Assembly (NCBI GenBank): GCA_964455095.1
Contig: CAYVUV010000373.1
Coordinates: forward strand, 1 to 47,739
Direction: 5' to 3'
Origin: CAYVUV01 sp964455095
Lineage (GTDB): Bacteria; Desulfobacterota; Binatia; HRBIN30; CADEER01
Length of the DNA: 47,739 nucleotides
The notes beneath the pieces were generated by a model, which saw only the letters and a program-made list of their open reading frames with translations, was not told the origin of the DNA and searched no databases. Shown piece after piece: positions 18,094 through 25,355 of the stretch; position 1 is the stretch's first letter, and each line of letters opens with the position of its first letter. The position numbers were made by a program, and so were the translations under genes.

Positions 18094-18169
18094 CGCTTGC
18101 GCCACCGCCCCGATCCCTCGATAGTGCGCGGTGGCGGAGCCGTGATCGCGTCAGCGAACGCGGCCGGCC

Positions 18170-18218
18170 TTGACGATGAAACCCTCCCTTTGTTAGGCCA
18201 TACACAAACGAACGTTTG
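18170..18218 (+). promoter_or_regulatory. Promoter and PsrA-like operator before the amidohydrolase gene
   Basis: TTGACG (18170-18175), a 15-base spacer and TGTTAG (18191-18196) form a promoter-like pair. Eight bases further on is the perfect inverted repeat CAAAC-GAAC-GTTTG (18205-18218), which would cover the transcription start and block it when occupied. The shape CAAAC-N2-4-GTTTG is the published binding consensus of the TetR-family fatty-acid regulator PsrA. The same layout occurs at 19459-19510. Confidence 0.5.
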
Positions 18219-18233
18219 GAAGGAGATTCGCCC

Positions 18234-19376
18234 ATGGTGCAATACGATATCGTGTCCGCCGACTCGCACATCGTCGAGCCGCCGGACTTGTGGCAGAAGT
18301 GGTTGACGCCGGAGTTCCGCAAGCGCGCCCCGCAACTGGTCAAGGACGACGAGGGGGGCGACGCGTGGGACTTCCAGGACGGCGGCAAGCCCGCCACCAT
18401 CGGTCTGGTGACCAAGACGCGCGGCAAGAACTACGACGAGCTGCGCTGGGGCGGGTCGCGCTACGACACGATCAACCAGGGCTGCTTCGAGGCCGCGGCG
18501 CGCGTCAAGGAGATGAAAGAGGACGGCCTGCAGCTCGAGGTCATCTATCCGCCGCAGCGCACCATGCGGCACTTCATGCTCAGCGACGACAACGACTTTC
18601 ACCTGGCCGGCATCCACGCCTACAACGACTGGCTGGCGAAGGACTTCGTCGGGCGGGCGCCGGAGCACTTCGTCGGCCAGGGACAGATCCCCAACCTCGG
18701 CATCGACGCGTCGATCGCGGAGATGAAGCGCTGCCGGGCCATGGGCCTGCGCGGCGTGGTGATCTCGAGCTGGCCGTCGGGCAAGCCCTTCCTCGACGAC
18801 GATTGCGACCCCTTCTGGGCCGAGGCGGAGAAGACCAACACCCCGGTCAGCGTGCACATCAGCCTCGTGCACCGCGGCCAGGAGCGCCAGCAGATCGGCA
18901 GCATCGCCCGCAAGGGCAACGCGGCGCTCACCGGTTTCAGCGCGGCGGGGCTCACCACCATGCCCACCATCGTCGGCGAGACGATCTTCTGGGGCCTGTT
19001 CGACAAGTTCCCCAAGCTGCGCATGGTCGGCGTCGAGTGCGGCGCCGGCTGGGTGCCGTACTTCCTCGAGCAGATGGACGATCGCTACTGGCGCAACCGC
19101 ACCTGGGCCAAGAGCACCTTGCAGCATCAGCCGAGCGAGTACTTCCGGCGCAATTGGATGGCCACGTTCATCATCGACTTCTACGGCGTTGCCAACCGCC
19201 ACGCCGTCGGCGTGAAGAACATGATGTGGTCGACCGACTACCCGCACCACGGCGCCGACTGGCCCTACTCGCGCAAGGTCATCGACGAACAGTTCCACGG
19301 CGTGCCTGCCGAAGAGCGCCAGGCCATCCTGGCCGGCAACTGTGTCGAGCTCTACGGGCTGGCGAACGGCAAGTAG
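18234..19376 (+). CDS. Amidohydrolase family 2 protein
   Basis: A 380-residue TIM-barrel metal hydrolase/decarboxylase of the amidohydrolase_2 family. The N-terminal metal motif SADSHIVEPPDLW, the HISLVHRG His, the VECGAGWVPYFLEQMDDRY block and the STDYPHHGADWP Asp/His motif are those of the group annotated near steroid and aromatic degradation genes. Some relatives decarboxylate or open beta-keto rings; the substrate is unknown. GGAAGGAG ends eight bases before ATG 18234, so the start is secure. It follows the operator module and is closed by a strong hairpin at 19399-19432. Confidence 0.85.
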   Translation: MVQYDIVSADSHIVEPPDLWQKWLTPEFRKRAPQLVKDDEGGDAWDFQDGGKPATIGLVTKTRGKNYDELRWGGSRYDTINQGCFEAAARVKEMKEDGLQLEVIYPPQRTMRHFMLSDDNDFHLAGIHAYNDWLAKDFVGRAPEHFVGQGQIPNLGIDASIAEMKRCRAMGLRGVVISSWPSGKPFLDDDCDPFWAEAEKTNTPVSVHISLVHRGQERQQIGSIARKGNAALTGFSAAGLTTMPTIVGETIFWGLFDKFPKLRMVGVECGAGWVPYFLEQMDDRYWRNRTWAKSTLQHQPSEYFRRNWMATFIIDFYGVANRHAVGVKNMMWSTDYPHHGADWPYSRKVIDEQFHGVPAEERQAILAGNCVELYGLANGK

Positions 19377-19398
19377 GCGATTTCCCCCCGCTGTAACC

Positions 19399-19432
19399 CG
19401 CACAGGGGCGGCCGCCGGGCCGTCCCTGTGCG
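19399..19432 (+). terminator. Strong hairpin terminator candidate
   Basis: CGCACAGGGGCGGCC (19399-19413) pairs with GGCCGTCCCTGTGCG (19418-19432) with one mismatch across a four-base GCCG loop. It lies 22 bases after the amidohydrolase stop. No T-run follows, as is common in GC-rich genomes, so termination efficiency is uncertain. Confidence 0.6.
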
Positions 19433-19458
19433 CGCTCGGAACCCCCGTCCGCGGCCGC

Positions 19459-19510
19459 TTGACCCATCGCGGCCGCATCTGTTAGCCACGGGGAGACAAA
19501 CAGTCGTTTG
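19459..19510 (+). promoter_or_regulatory. Promoter and PsrA-like operator before the PaaK-like pair
   Basis: TTGACC (19459-19464), 15 bases, TGTTAG (19480-19485), then the inverted repeat CAAAC-AGTC-GTTTG (19497-19510). Order and promoter spacing copy the module at 18170-18218, implying one TetR-type regulator for both units. Confidence 0.5.
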
Positions 19511-19603
19511 GCTCCGGACAAAAGCGTTGAATACCATCACGGCATGCGTCCCCCGGCGCGCGGCGGCACGGGGCGTCACTGGCACTGCGCCGAGGGCTCG
19601 GGG

Positions 19604-20851
19604 ATGATCGACCCGACCGCGCCCACTCCTGCGCTCTGGCTCGAAATGCGCGACACGCTGCTGCGCGTCGCCGAGACATCGCCGTACTACCGCGACAAGC
19701 TCGCCGCCGCGGGCATCGACGTCGAGTCGGTGCACGAGCCGGACGATCTGCAGCGCGTGCCGCTGACGCGCAAGAGCGAGATCCCGGCGGCGCAGCAAGC
19801 CGACCCGCCGTTCGGCCCGCTGCTGGCCGTGGCGCCGGAACGCATTGCCAGCGTCAGCATCTCGCCCGGCCCGCTCTACATCCCGCGCACGGCCGAGGAG
19901 CCGACCGGCGTCGAGGCGCTGCACGAGAGCTTGCAGCACATGGGGGTGCGCAGCGACGATGTCGCGCACGTGACACTCTCGTACCACATCATGCCGGGTG
20001 GGCTGCGCATGCACCGCGCCTTCGAGACCTACGGCTGCCGGGTCATCAACGGCGGCGTCGGCAACTCCGAGCTGCAAGTGCGCGTCGCCAGCGAGCTCGG
20101 CGCCACGGTCTATGTCGGCACGCCGTCCTTCCTCGCCAACCTCGCCGACGTCGCCGAGCAGCAGGGCAAACCGCTGCACTACCGCGTCGGCTTCTCGACC
20201 GCCGAGGCGCTGACGCCGGCGATTCGCGCCGAGATGCAGCGCCGGCTCGGCATCGAGCTGTTCAACCACTGCGGCGAGGCCCTCATCGGTCCGCTGGCCG
20301 GCGAATGCAGCGAGCACGACGGCATGCACCTGCATCAGCGCGAGATGTGGGTCGAGTTTCTCGACCCGGAGACGGGCACGCCGGTGCCGCTCGGCGGTAC
20401 GGGGGAATTGGTCGTCACGCAGCTCGGCGAACGCGCCATGCCGCTGGTGCGCTATGCGCCGGGCGACGTGTTCAAGACCTACGCCACCCCCTGCCCGTGC
20501 GGCGACCCGACGCCGCGCGTCGACTTCGTCGGTCAGGTCGGCGGCATTCGCAAGATCAAAGGCGTGCTCGTGCACCCGGCTCAGGTCCAGGCCGCGCTGA
20601 GCGACGTTGCCGGACTCGGGCGCTTTCAGATCACGGTCGATCAACCGCCCGGCGGGCGCTACGACCGCGCGGTGATCCGCATCGGCTCCGACCGGCCCGG
20701 CGACGCCGCCCTCGCCAGTCAGATCGGCGAGCGCCTCAAAGCCAACGTGTTGATCCAGATGGACGTCGAGCTGGTCGCGCCCGCCGAGATCCCCGAGGAT
20801 GCGGCCGCGCCGCGTTTCGCAACGGCCGTGATCGATCGGCGGCAGAAGTGA
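19604..20851 (+). CDS. PaaK-like adenylate-forming protein with altered P-loop
   Basis: A 415-residue homologue of phenylacetate-CoA ligase. The helical start (VAETSPYYRDKLAAAGID), YVGTPSFLANLA, GTGELVVTQLGERAMPLVRYAPGD, the CPCGDPTPR knuckle and the C-terminal GVLVHPAQVQAALSDV match the PaaK fold. The nucleotide P-loop, normally SSGTTGKPT, is replaced by ISPGPLYIPRTAEEPTG, and the usual Tyr-x-x-Thr/Ser-Glu region reads FNHCGEALIG. It may therefore be a weak or non-catalytic partner of the next gene, whose start overlaps its stop. ATG 19604 fits the family N-terminus; ATG 19544 would add 20 atypical residues but sits closer to the promoter. Confidence 0.75.
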   Translation: MIDPTAPTPALWLEMRDTLLRVAETSPYYRDKLAAAGIDVESVHEPDDLQRVPLTRKSEIPAAQQADPPFGPLLAVAPERIASVSISPGPLYIPRTAEEPTGVEALHESLQHMGVRSDDVAHVTLSYHIMPGGLRMHRAFETYGCRVINGGVGNSELQVRVASELGATVYVGTPSFLANLADVAEQQGKPLHYRVGFSTAEALTPAIRAEMQRRLGIELFNHCGEALIGPLAGECSEHDGMHLHQREMWVEFLDPETGTPVPLGGTGELVVTQLGERAMPLVRYAPGDVFKTYATPCPCGDPTPRVDFVGQVGGIRKIKGVLVHPAQVQAALSDVAGLGRFQITVDQPPGGRYDRAVIRIGSDRPGDAALASQIGERLKANVLIQMDVELVAPAEIPEDAAAPRFATAVIDRRQK

Positions 20852-22149
20852 GCGCCGCGATGCTGGCCGACGCCGATCGGCCGTTCTATCGGCCCGACGT
20901 GCAGACGATGCCGCGCGAGCAGCTGGCGGCGCTGCAGCTCGAACGGCTGCAGGCGCTGTTGGAGCGCATCTGGACGCGCCCGATTCCGTTCTTCCGCCGC
21001 AAGATGGAAGCCGCCGGAGTCACGCCGCGCGATGTCCGCTCGCTCGACGACCTGCGCGCAATTCCGACCACGGTCAAAGAAGACCTGCGCGCCAGCGAGG
21101 CCGAGCACCCGCCGCTCGGCGACTACCGCGGCTCGACCATCGACGAGTGCGTGCGCATCGGTTGCTCGACCGGCACCAGCGGCAAGCCGACGGTCATCCT
21201 GTGGACGCGCCACGACCAGGACATCGATCTCGAAGCGGTGTGCCGCGGGCGTTGGCGCTGGGGATTGCGGCCCGGATCGAGCCTGGCGCACGGCCATCCG
21301 TTCGGCCTCTACGGCGGCGGCATCAGCTTCAGCAAAGGCATCGAAGCGCTCGGGTTGCTCAACATTCCATGCGCGCCGCCATCGGATTCGCCGTGGACCG
21401 GTGAGGTGATCCGCCTGCTCGCGGCGGTGAAGCCGGAACACTACCGTTTCTTCGGCAACGCCGGCGCGCAGTACGCTGACGCGGCGCGCGCGGCTGGTTT
21501 CGATCCGGAAGCCGACCTCAACCTGCGCGTGCAGGGCGAGGACCCGAAGGAACAGTACAAGTCCGTGAGCGCCGGGCTCGAAGCGCTCGGCATGCTCGGC
21601 ACGGCTTGCGACGTCGACGACGGCGCGCATGTCGCCGAAGACCTCGCCATCGCCGAGGTGATCGATCGCCAGAGCGGCCGCGCGGTGGGCGACGGCGCGC
21701 GCGGCAATCTGGTCGTCACCGTGCTGGGCAAGGACAACGCCTTCCTGCGCTACGACCTGCAAGACATCGTGCGCCTCAATCTCGCCCCGTGCCCGTGCGG
21801 CGAGACGCACAAGCGGCTGTTCTACGAAGGGCGGGTGAAGGACCTGGTCGCGGTTGGCGAGCGCGAGATCCTGCCCATCGACGTGCTGCTGGCGCTGCTC
21901 GACGCGGCGCCGCTGCGCGGCACCGCCATCGAGTATCAGATCGTGCGCCGGCCCGGCCTGCTCGGTCTGCCGCTGCGCGTCGAGCATCCCGCCGCCGGCA
22001 CTCGCGACGAGAGCAAAGTCGCTGCGGCGATTGGCGCCGCCGCGACCGACCACCTCGGCGTGCCGGTCGGCGTCACCCTGCTTGCGCCCGGCGCGCTGCC
22101 GCGCTTCGCGTTCAAAGCCGCGCGCGTCGTCGACGAAGGCGGGCGCTAA
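20848..22149 (+). CDS. PaaK-like acyl/aryl-CoA ligase
   Basis: A 433-residue phenylacetate-CoA ligase family enzyme that would activate a carboxylic acid with ATP and CoA. The P-loop CSTGTSGKPT is intact, as are the GNLVVTVLGKDNAFLRYDLQDIV block, the CPCGETHKR zinc-knuckle-like motif and the GRVKDLVAVGEREILP hinge. GTG 20848 overlaps the upstream stop (GTGA), giving translational coupling; ATG 20860 is the alternative. Together with the preceding gene it forms a paralogous tandem, and with the following MaoC-like gene a likely operon. The substrate is unknown; an aromatic or alicyclic acid is a reasonable guess. Confidence 0.85.
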   Translation: MSAAMLADADRPFYRPDVQTMPREQLAALQLERLQALLERIWTRPIPFFRRKMEAAGVTPRDVRSLDDLRAIPTTVKEDLRASEAEHPPLGDYRGSTIDECVRIGCSTGTSGKPTVILWTRHDQDIDLEAVCRGRWRWGLRPGSSLAHGHPFGLYGGGISFSKGIEALGLLNIPCAPPSDSPWTGEVIRLLAAVKPEHYRFFGNAGAQYADAARAAGFDPEADLNLRVQGEDPKEQYKSVSAGLEALGMLGTACDVDDGAHVAEDLAIAEVIDRQSGRAVGDGARGNLVVTVLGKDNAFLRYDLQDIVRLNLAPCPCGETHKRLFYEGRVKDLVAVGEREILPIDVLLALLDAAPLRGTAIEYQIVRRPGLLGLPLRVEHPAAGTRDESKVAAAIGAAATDHLGVPVGVTLLAPGALPRFAFKAARVVDEGGR

Positions 22150-22203
22150 ACCATGTATCGCTGCAGATCGAATCCCGACCGCCAACAATAGGAGATCCAC
22201 ACC

Positions 22204-23319
22204 ATGGCAGAAGTCGAGTACGGCAAGATCACCGACGAGGGGCTGGCCAAGATCCGCGCCCGCATTGGACACGGATTCGAAGGGCGCCGGCCGTGGCGCA
22301 CCGAGGTCACGCGCGACTCGATCTACCACCTGGCGCTGGCGGTCGGCGACCTGAGCCCGATGTACCTGGACGAGGAGTACGCCAAGAAGACGCGCTGGGG
22401 TACGCTGCTGGCGCCGCCGATCATGATGAACAGCATGGACACGCTGCGCGCGGTCGGCAGCGCCGGGTTGCCCGAGGGCCTGCCGGGTGTGCACTCGATC
22501 TGGTCGGGCTCCGTCTACGAGTACGAGCAGCCGCTCAAGCTCGGCGACGTCGTGCACTCGGAGTCGTACCTCAAAGAAGTCGTCGAGAAAGAGAGCGGCT
22601 TTGCCGGCGGCCGCGGCGTCTACCAGACGTACGAGGCGGTGTACTGGAATCAAAAAGACGAAAAGATCGGCATGCGCTCCGACACCTGGATTCGCAACGA
22701 GCGCAACAAGACCAAGAAGACCGCCAAGTACGGCGAGACCGAGTTGGCGAAGTGGACGCCCGAGCAGATCGCCGAGCTCTACAAGAACTACGACGCCGAG
22801 GAGCGCACGACGGCGCGCCGCTGGGACGACGTGCAGGTCGGCGACGAGCTGCCTTCGCTGATGAAGGGGCCGCTGACGCCCACTGCCGAGATCGCCTTCG
22901 AGTCGTACTTCGGCATCTACCTGGTCGGCAACAAGACCGCCGCCAACCTGTTCAAGAAGCATCCCAAGCTGATGATCCCCAACGAGCAGGGCGTCCCCGA
23001 GCCGCCGCAGCGCGTGCACTGGGACAACCTCTTCACGCAGAACCTGCTCGGCCTGCCGGGCGCCTACGACCTCGGCATCGAGCGCTGCCAGTGGATGATG
23101 CAGGTGGCGACGAACTGGATGGGCGACAACGGCCACCTGCGCCGCATCGACGTCCAGTACCGCAAGTTCAACTATCTCGGCGACGTGACCTGGAGCAAAG
23201 GCAAGGTCACCGAGAAGCGCCGCGAGGGCGGCAAGCAGCTGGTCCGCCTCGAAGTGTGGTGCGAGAACCACCGCGGCGAGATGACCGCCAAGGGCGTCGC
23301 CGAAGTCGAGTTGCCGTAG
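22204..23319 (+). CDS. Two-domain MaoC-like hydratase
   Basis: A 371-residue protein built of two hotdog halves. The N-terminal half (EVTRDSIYHLALAVGDLSPMYLDEEYAKKTRWG) is the FAS1-like dehydratase/MaoC_N type, and the C-terminal half (QRVHWDNLFTQNLLGLPGAYDLGIERCQW) is a second hotdog domain. Double-hotdog MaoC proteins hydrate enoyl-CoA thioesters in beta-oxidation-like routes. The classic D-x(4)-H catalytic pair is not clearly visible, so activity is uncertain. AGGAGA lies eight bases before ATG 22204. It follows the CoA-ligase pair by 54 bases, fitting a hydration step after CoA activation. Confidence 0.78.
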   Translation: MAEVEYGKITDEGLAKIRARIGHGFEGRRPWRTEVTRDSIYHLALAVGDLSPMYLDEEYAKKTRWGTLLAPPIMMNSMDTLRAVGSAGLPEGLPGVHSIWSGSVYEYEQPLKLGDVVHSESYLKEVVEKESGFAGGRGVYQTYEAVYWNQKDEKIGMRSDTWIRNERNKTKKTAKYGETELAKWTPEQIAELYKNYDAEERTTARRWDDVQVGDELPSLMKGPLTPTAEIAFESYFGIYLVGNKTAANLFKKHPKLMIPNEQGVPEPPQRVHWDNLFTQNLLGLPGAYDLGIERCQWMMQVATNWMGDNGHLRRIDVQYRKFNYLGDVTWSKGKVTEKRREGGKQLVRLEVWCENHRGEMTAKGVAEVELP

Positions 23320-23338
23320 CAGAGAACTCCACCCGTGT

Positions 23339-23419
23339 TGCGACGGGCTCAGCATGAGCGGATCCCCTCCTCTATTTCAAAATGCTCCTCCTCCGCTCAC
23401 CCTGAGCCCGTCGAAGGGT
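23339..23419. repeat. Inverted-repeat element, copy 3 (flipped, short)
   Basis: The arms are TGCGACGGGCTCAGCATGAGCGGA (from 23339) and CCGCTCACCCTGAGCCCGTCGAAGGG (from 23393). The CATGAGCGG arm now comes first, so this copy is inverted relative to copies 1 and 2, and its centre is only about 30 bases. Confidence 0.75.
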
Positions 23420-23440
23420 CGTCCTGACGATGGACGACAG

Positions 23441-23550
23441 AGAATCACGAGATCACGAAATCGCTAAAGCACGAAAAATAAACTCAGACATTTCAGCCCT
23501 CCGGATCAGAGCTTCGTGGTTTCGTACTGTCGCGCTTTCGTGATTTTCTG
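23441..23550. repeat. Imperfect palindrome rich in CACGAAA
   Basis: AGAATCACGAGATCACGAAATCGCTAAAGCACGAAA (23441-23476) faces TTCGTGGTTTCGTACTGTCGCGCTTTCGTGATTTTCT (23513-23550). The arms are themselves made of short CACGAAA/TTTCGTG units. The tract is much richer in AT than its surroundings and lies just before the DAO gene, so it may also carry that gene's promoter. It resembles dispersed palindromes seen in many genomes. Confidence 0.6.
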
Positions 23551-23578
23551 ACGACGGCAATTTTGGGGCAAAGCTATC

Positions 23579-24898
23579 GTGACGTCAGCGCTCTCTCCGG
23601 CGGGGCTCGTCAGCCCCTGGATGGCTGACGTCGACGAGCACGCGCCGGCACTCGCCGGCGACATCGAAACCGACGTCGTCATCATCGGCGGCGGCTTTAC
23701 CGGGCTCTCCACCGCCCTCGAGTTGCGCCAGGAGGGTCTGCAGGTGGTGCTGCTCGAAGCCAACATCGCCGGCTTCGGCGCCAGCGGGCGCAATGCGGGG
23801 CACCTGACCCCGACCATCGGCAAGGACCTGCCGACGCTGACGCGCCTGTTCGGACGGCGACGCGTGCGCGGGCTGGTGCAGCTCGCCGATACGGCGATCC
23901 GCTACGTCGAGGAGCGCATCGCGGCGCTCGGCATCGAGTGCGAGTACGAACCGGTCGGCAACGTCGTCGCCGCCGTGCATCCGCGCCAGCACGCCAACCT
24001 CGACCGCGCCGCCAAAGCCGCCGCGGCGTTCGGCATTCCCGGCGAGATCCTCGAACCCGAGGCGATGCGCCGGCGCGGCCTGCCGCGGGCGTTCACGCGC
24101 GGCTATCTCGAACCGCACGGCGGCATCCTGCACCCCGGCCGCTACGTGCGCGGCCTGCGCCGCGCCGCGCTCGACGCCGGCGCGGTCCTGTACGAAGGCA
24201 CGCCCGTGCAGCGCATCGACGACACCGCCCCGGCCGTGGTGCACACGCCGCGCGGCCGCGTGCGCGCGCGCCACGTCGTCATCGCCACCAACGCCTACAC
24301 GCCGGCGCTCGGCGTGCTGCGCTCGGTGGTGGTGCCGATGACCGTCCAGCTCTTTCGCACCGAACCGCTCACCGACGCCCAGCGTGAGGCCGTCGACTGG
24401 CACGGCCGCGAGGGCATCTACACCGCGCACGAAATGCTCGAGAGCTACCGGCTGACGCAGGACGGCCGCATCGTCGGCGGCGCCAAGCGCGTCCGCTACG
24501 GCTTCAACGGCCGCCCGATCCCCGACTGCGACCCGGGGCTCGCCGCGCTGCTCGAAGCGGCGTTTCGCGCCCGCTTTCCGGAGCTACCCGACGTGCGCAT
24601 CGAACAGCACTGGGGCGGGCCGATCGCCTTCGGGCTCGATTTCCTGCCCGCTGTCGGACGCGCCGGCACGCACCGCAACCGGCTGCACTCGGTCGGCTAC
24701 GCCGGCCACGGCATCGCGCTGGCGAGCTACGCCGGCCGCATGGTCGCCGACCTGCTGCTCGAACGCGACGGACCCGGCGCCGCGCTGTGGTCGCGCCGCC
24801 AGATCGCGCTGCCGCCCGAGCCGCTGCGCTGGCTGGTCGTGCGCGCGCTCACCGGCCTGTTCGGCGCCATCGACGAGCGCGTCGACCGCAACCTGTGA
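23579..24898 (+). CDS. DAO-family FAD-dependent oxidoreductase
   Basis: A 439-residue flavoprotein of the D-amino-acid-oxidase/glycine-oxidase superfamily. The dinucleotide motif DVVIIGGGFTGLSTALELR starts near residue 31, followed by LLEANIAGFGASGRNAGH, which is typical of gamma-glutamylputrescine oxidase-like (PuuB) enzymes. The C-terminal FAD site GYAGHGIALASYAGRMVADLL is intact. It would oxidise a secondary or primary amine. The start codon is GTG 23579. It is a single gene bounded by repeats and the defence island, so the substrate cannot be inferred from context. Confidence 0.88.
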   Translation: MTSALSPAGLVSPWMADVDEHAPALAGDIETDVVIIGGGFTGLSTALELRQEGLQVVLLEANIAGFGASGRNAGHLTPTIGKDLPTLTRLFGRRRVRGLVQLADTAIRYVEERIAALGIECEYEPVGNVVAAVHPRQHANLDRAAKAAAAFGIPGEILEPEAMRRRGLPRAFTRGYLEPHGGILHPGRYVRGLRRAALDAGAVLYEGTPVQRIDDTAPAVVHTPRGRVRARHVVIATNAYTPALGVLRSVVVPMTVQLFRTEPLTDAQREAVDWHGREGIYTAHEMLESYRLTQDGRIVGGAKRVRYGFNGRPIPDCDPGLAALLEAAFRARFPELPDVRIEQHWGGPIAFGLDFLPAVGRAGTHRNRLHSVGYAGHGIALASYAGRMVADLLLERDGPGAALWSRRQIALPPEPLRWLVVRALTGLFGAIDERVDRNL

Positions 24899-25355
24899 CG
24901 AAGAGCCTCTTGAGCGTTGCGTTTCCAAGCCCAGCAAGACCATCGCTCGGGTTGACGCCAGCCACCGCGGTGGAACCCGTTGACGTCGACGCTGCACGCG
25001 CTGTCCGCCAAAGCTTTGCCCCCGCTGCGCGCGAAGGGCAGGTCGGATCGTTTTCCGCCCTCGTCAACGCGCCCTTGTCGTCGTCCTTCGAGGCGGGTGA
25101 CTGCGGCTGCACTCTATGTGCTCGCCCCAGGCGAGCAGCTCGGCCTCTTGTGCATGCGTGAGCGGCCGCGGCTTTTCGGGGAGCTGCGCCGGTTCCAGCG
25201 ATCGTTCAGCCTTCTTGCACCGCTTCGCCATGACCACCTTTTGCAGGCATGCTGTTACTCGCGGCCAAGCAAGGTTCCCGCGCCGCCCGTCTCTCCCCAT
25301 TTTCTTCTTTTCACGCTGGCTTTGGCCCTATTGGAAAACGGAGGTAGGAAGGGGA
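24899..25355. other. Gap at the left side of the defence island
   Basis: These 457 bases separate the core-like oxidoreductase gene from the TIR gene. Base composition drops towards its right end (AT-rich TTTTCTTCTTTTCACG near 25301). It contains one short minus-strand frame (see 25064-25231) and a strong GGAGGTAGGAAGGGG ribosome site at the end. No integrase fragment, tRNA or copy of the right-end direct repeats is visible. The island's left boundary probably lies here. Confidence 0.5.
25064..25231 (-). CDS. Small hypothetical protein
   Basis: A 55-residue frame starting at ATG 25231, with AAGG a few bases upstream. It begins MAKRCKKAERSLEP and contains PLTHAQEAELLAWGEHIE, which has a believable helical pattern, but the tail (HPPRRTTTRAR) looks like frame-shifted sequence. 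It could be a remnant of a small basic protein at the island edge or chance. I do not recognise a family. Confidence 0.25.
   Translation of the reverse strand: MAKRCKKAERSLEPAQLPEKPRPLTHAQEAELLAWGEHIECSRSHPPRRTTTRAR

Noticed and set aside
15568..18105. 845-residue minus-strand frame
   Set aside because: Antisense to the GT39-like gene; composition is Arg/Gln/His-rich with no domain or membrane pattern.
20719..23355. 878-residue minus-strand frame
   Set aside because: Spans three real plus-strand genes and starts inside a repeat element; it is a codon-bias artefact.
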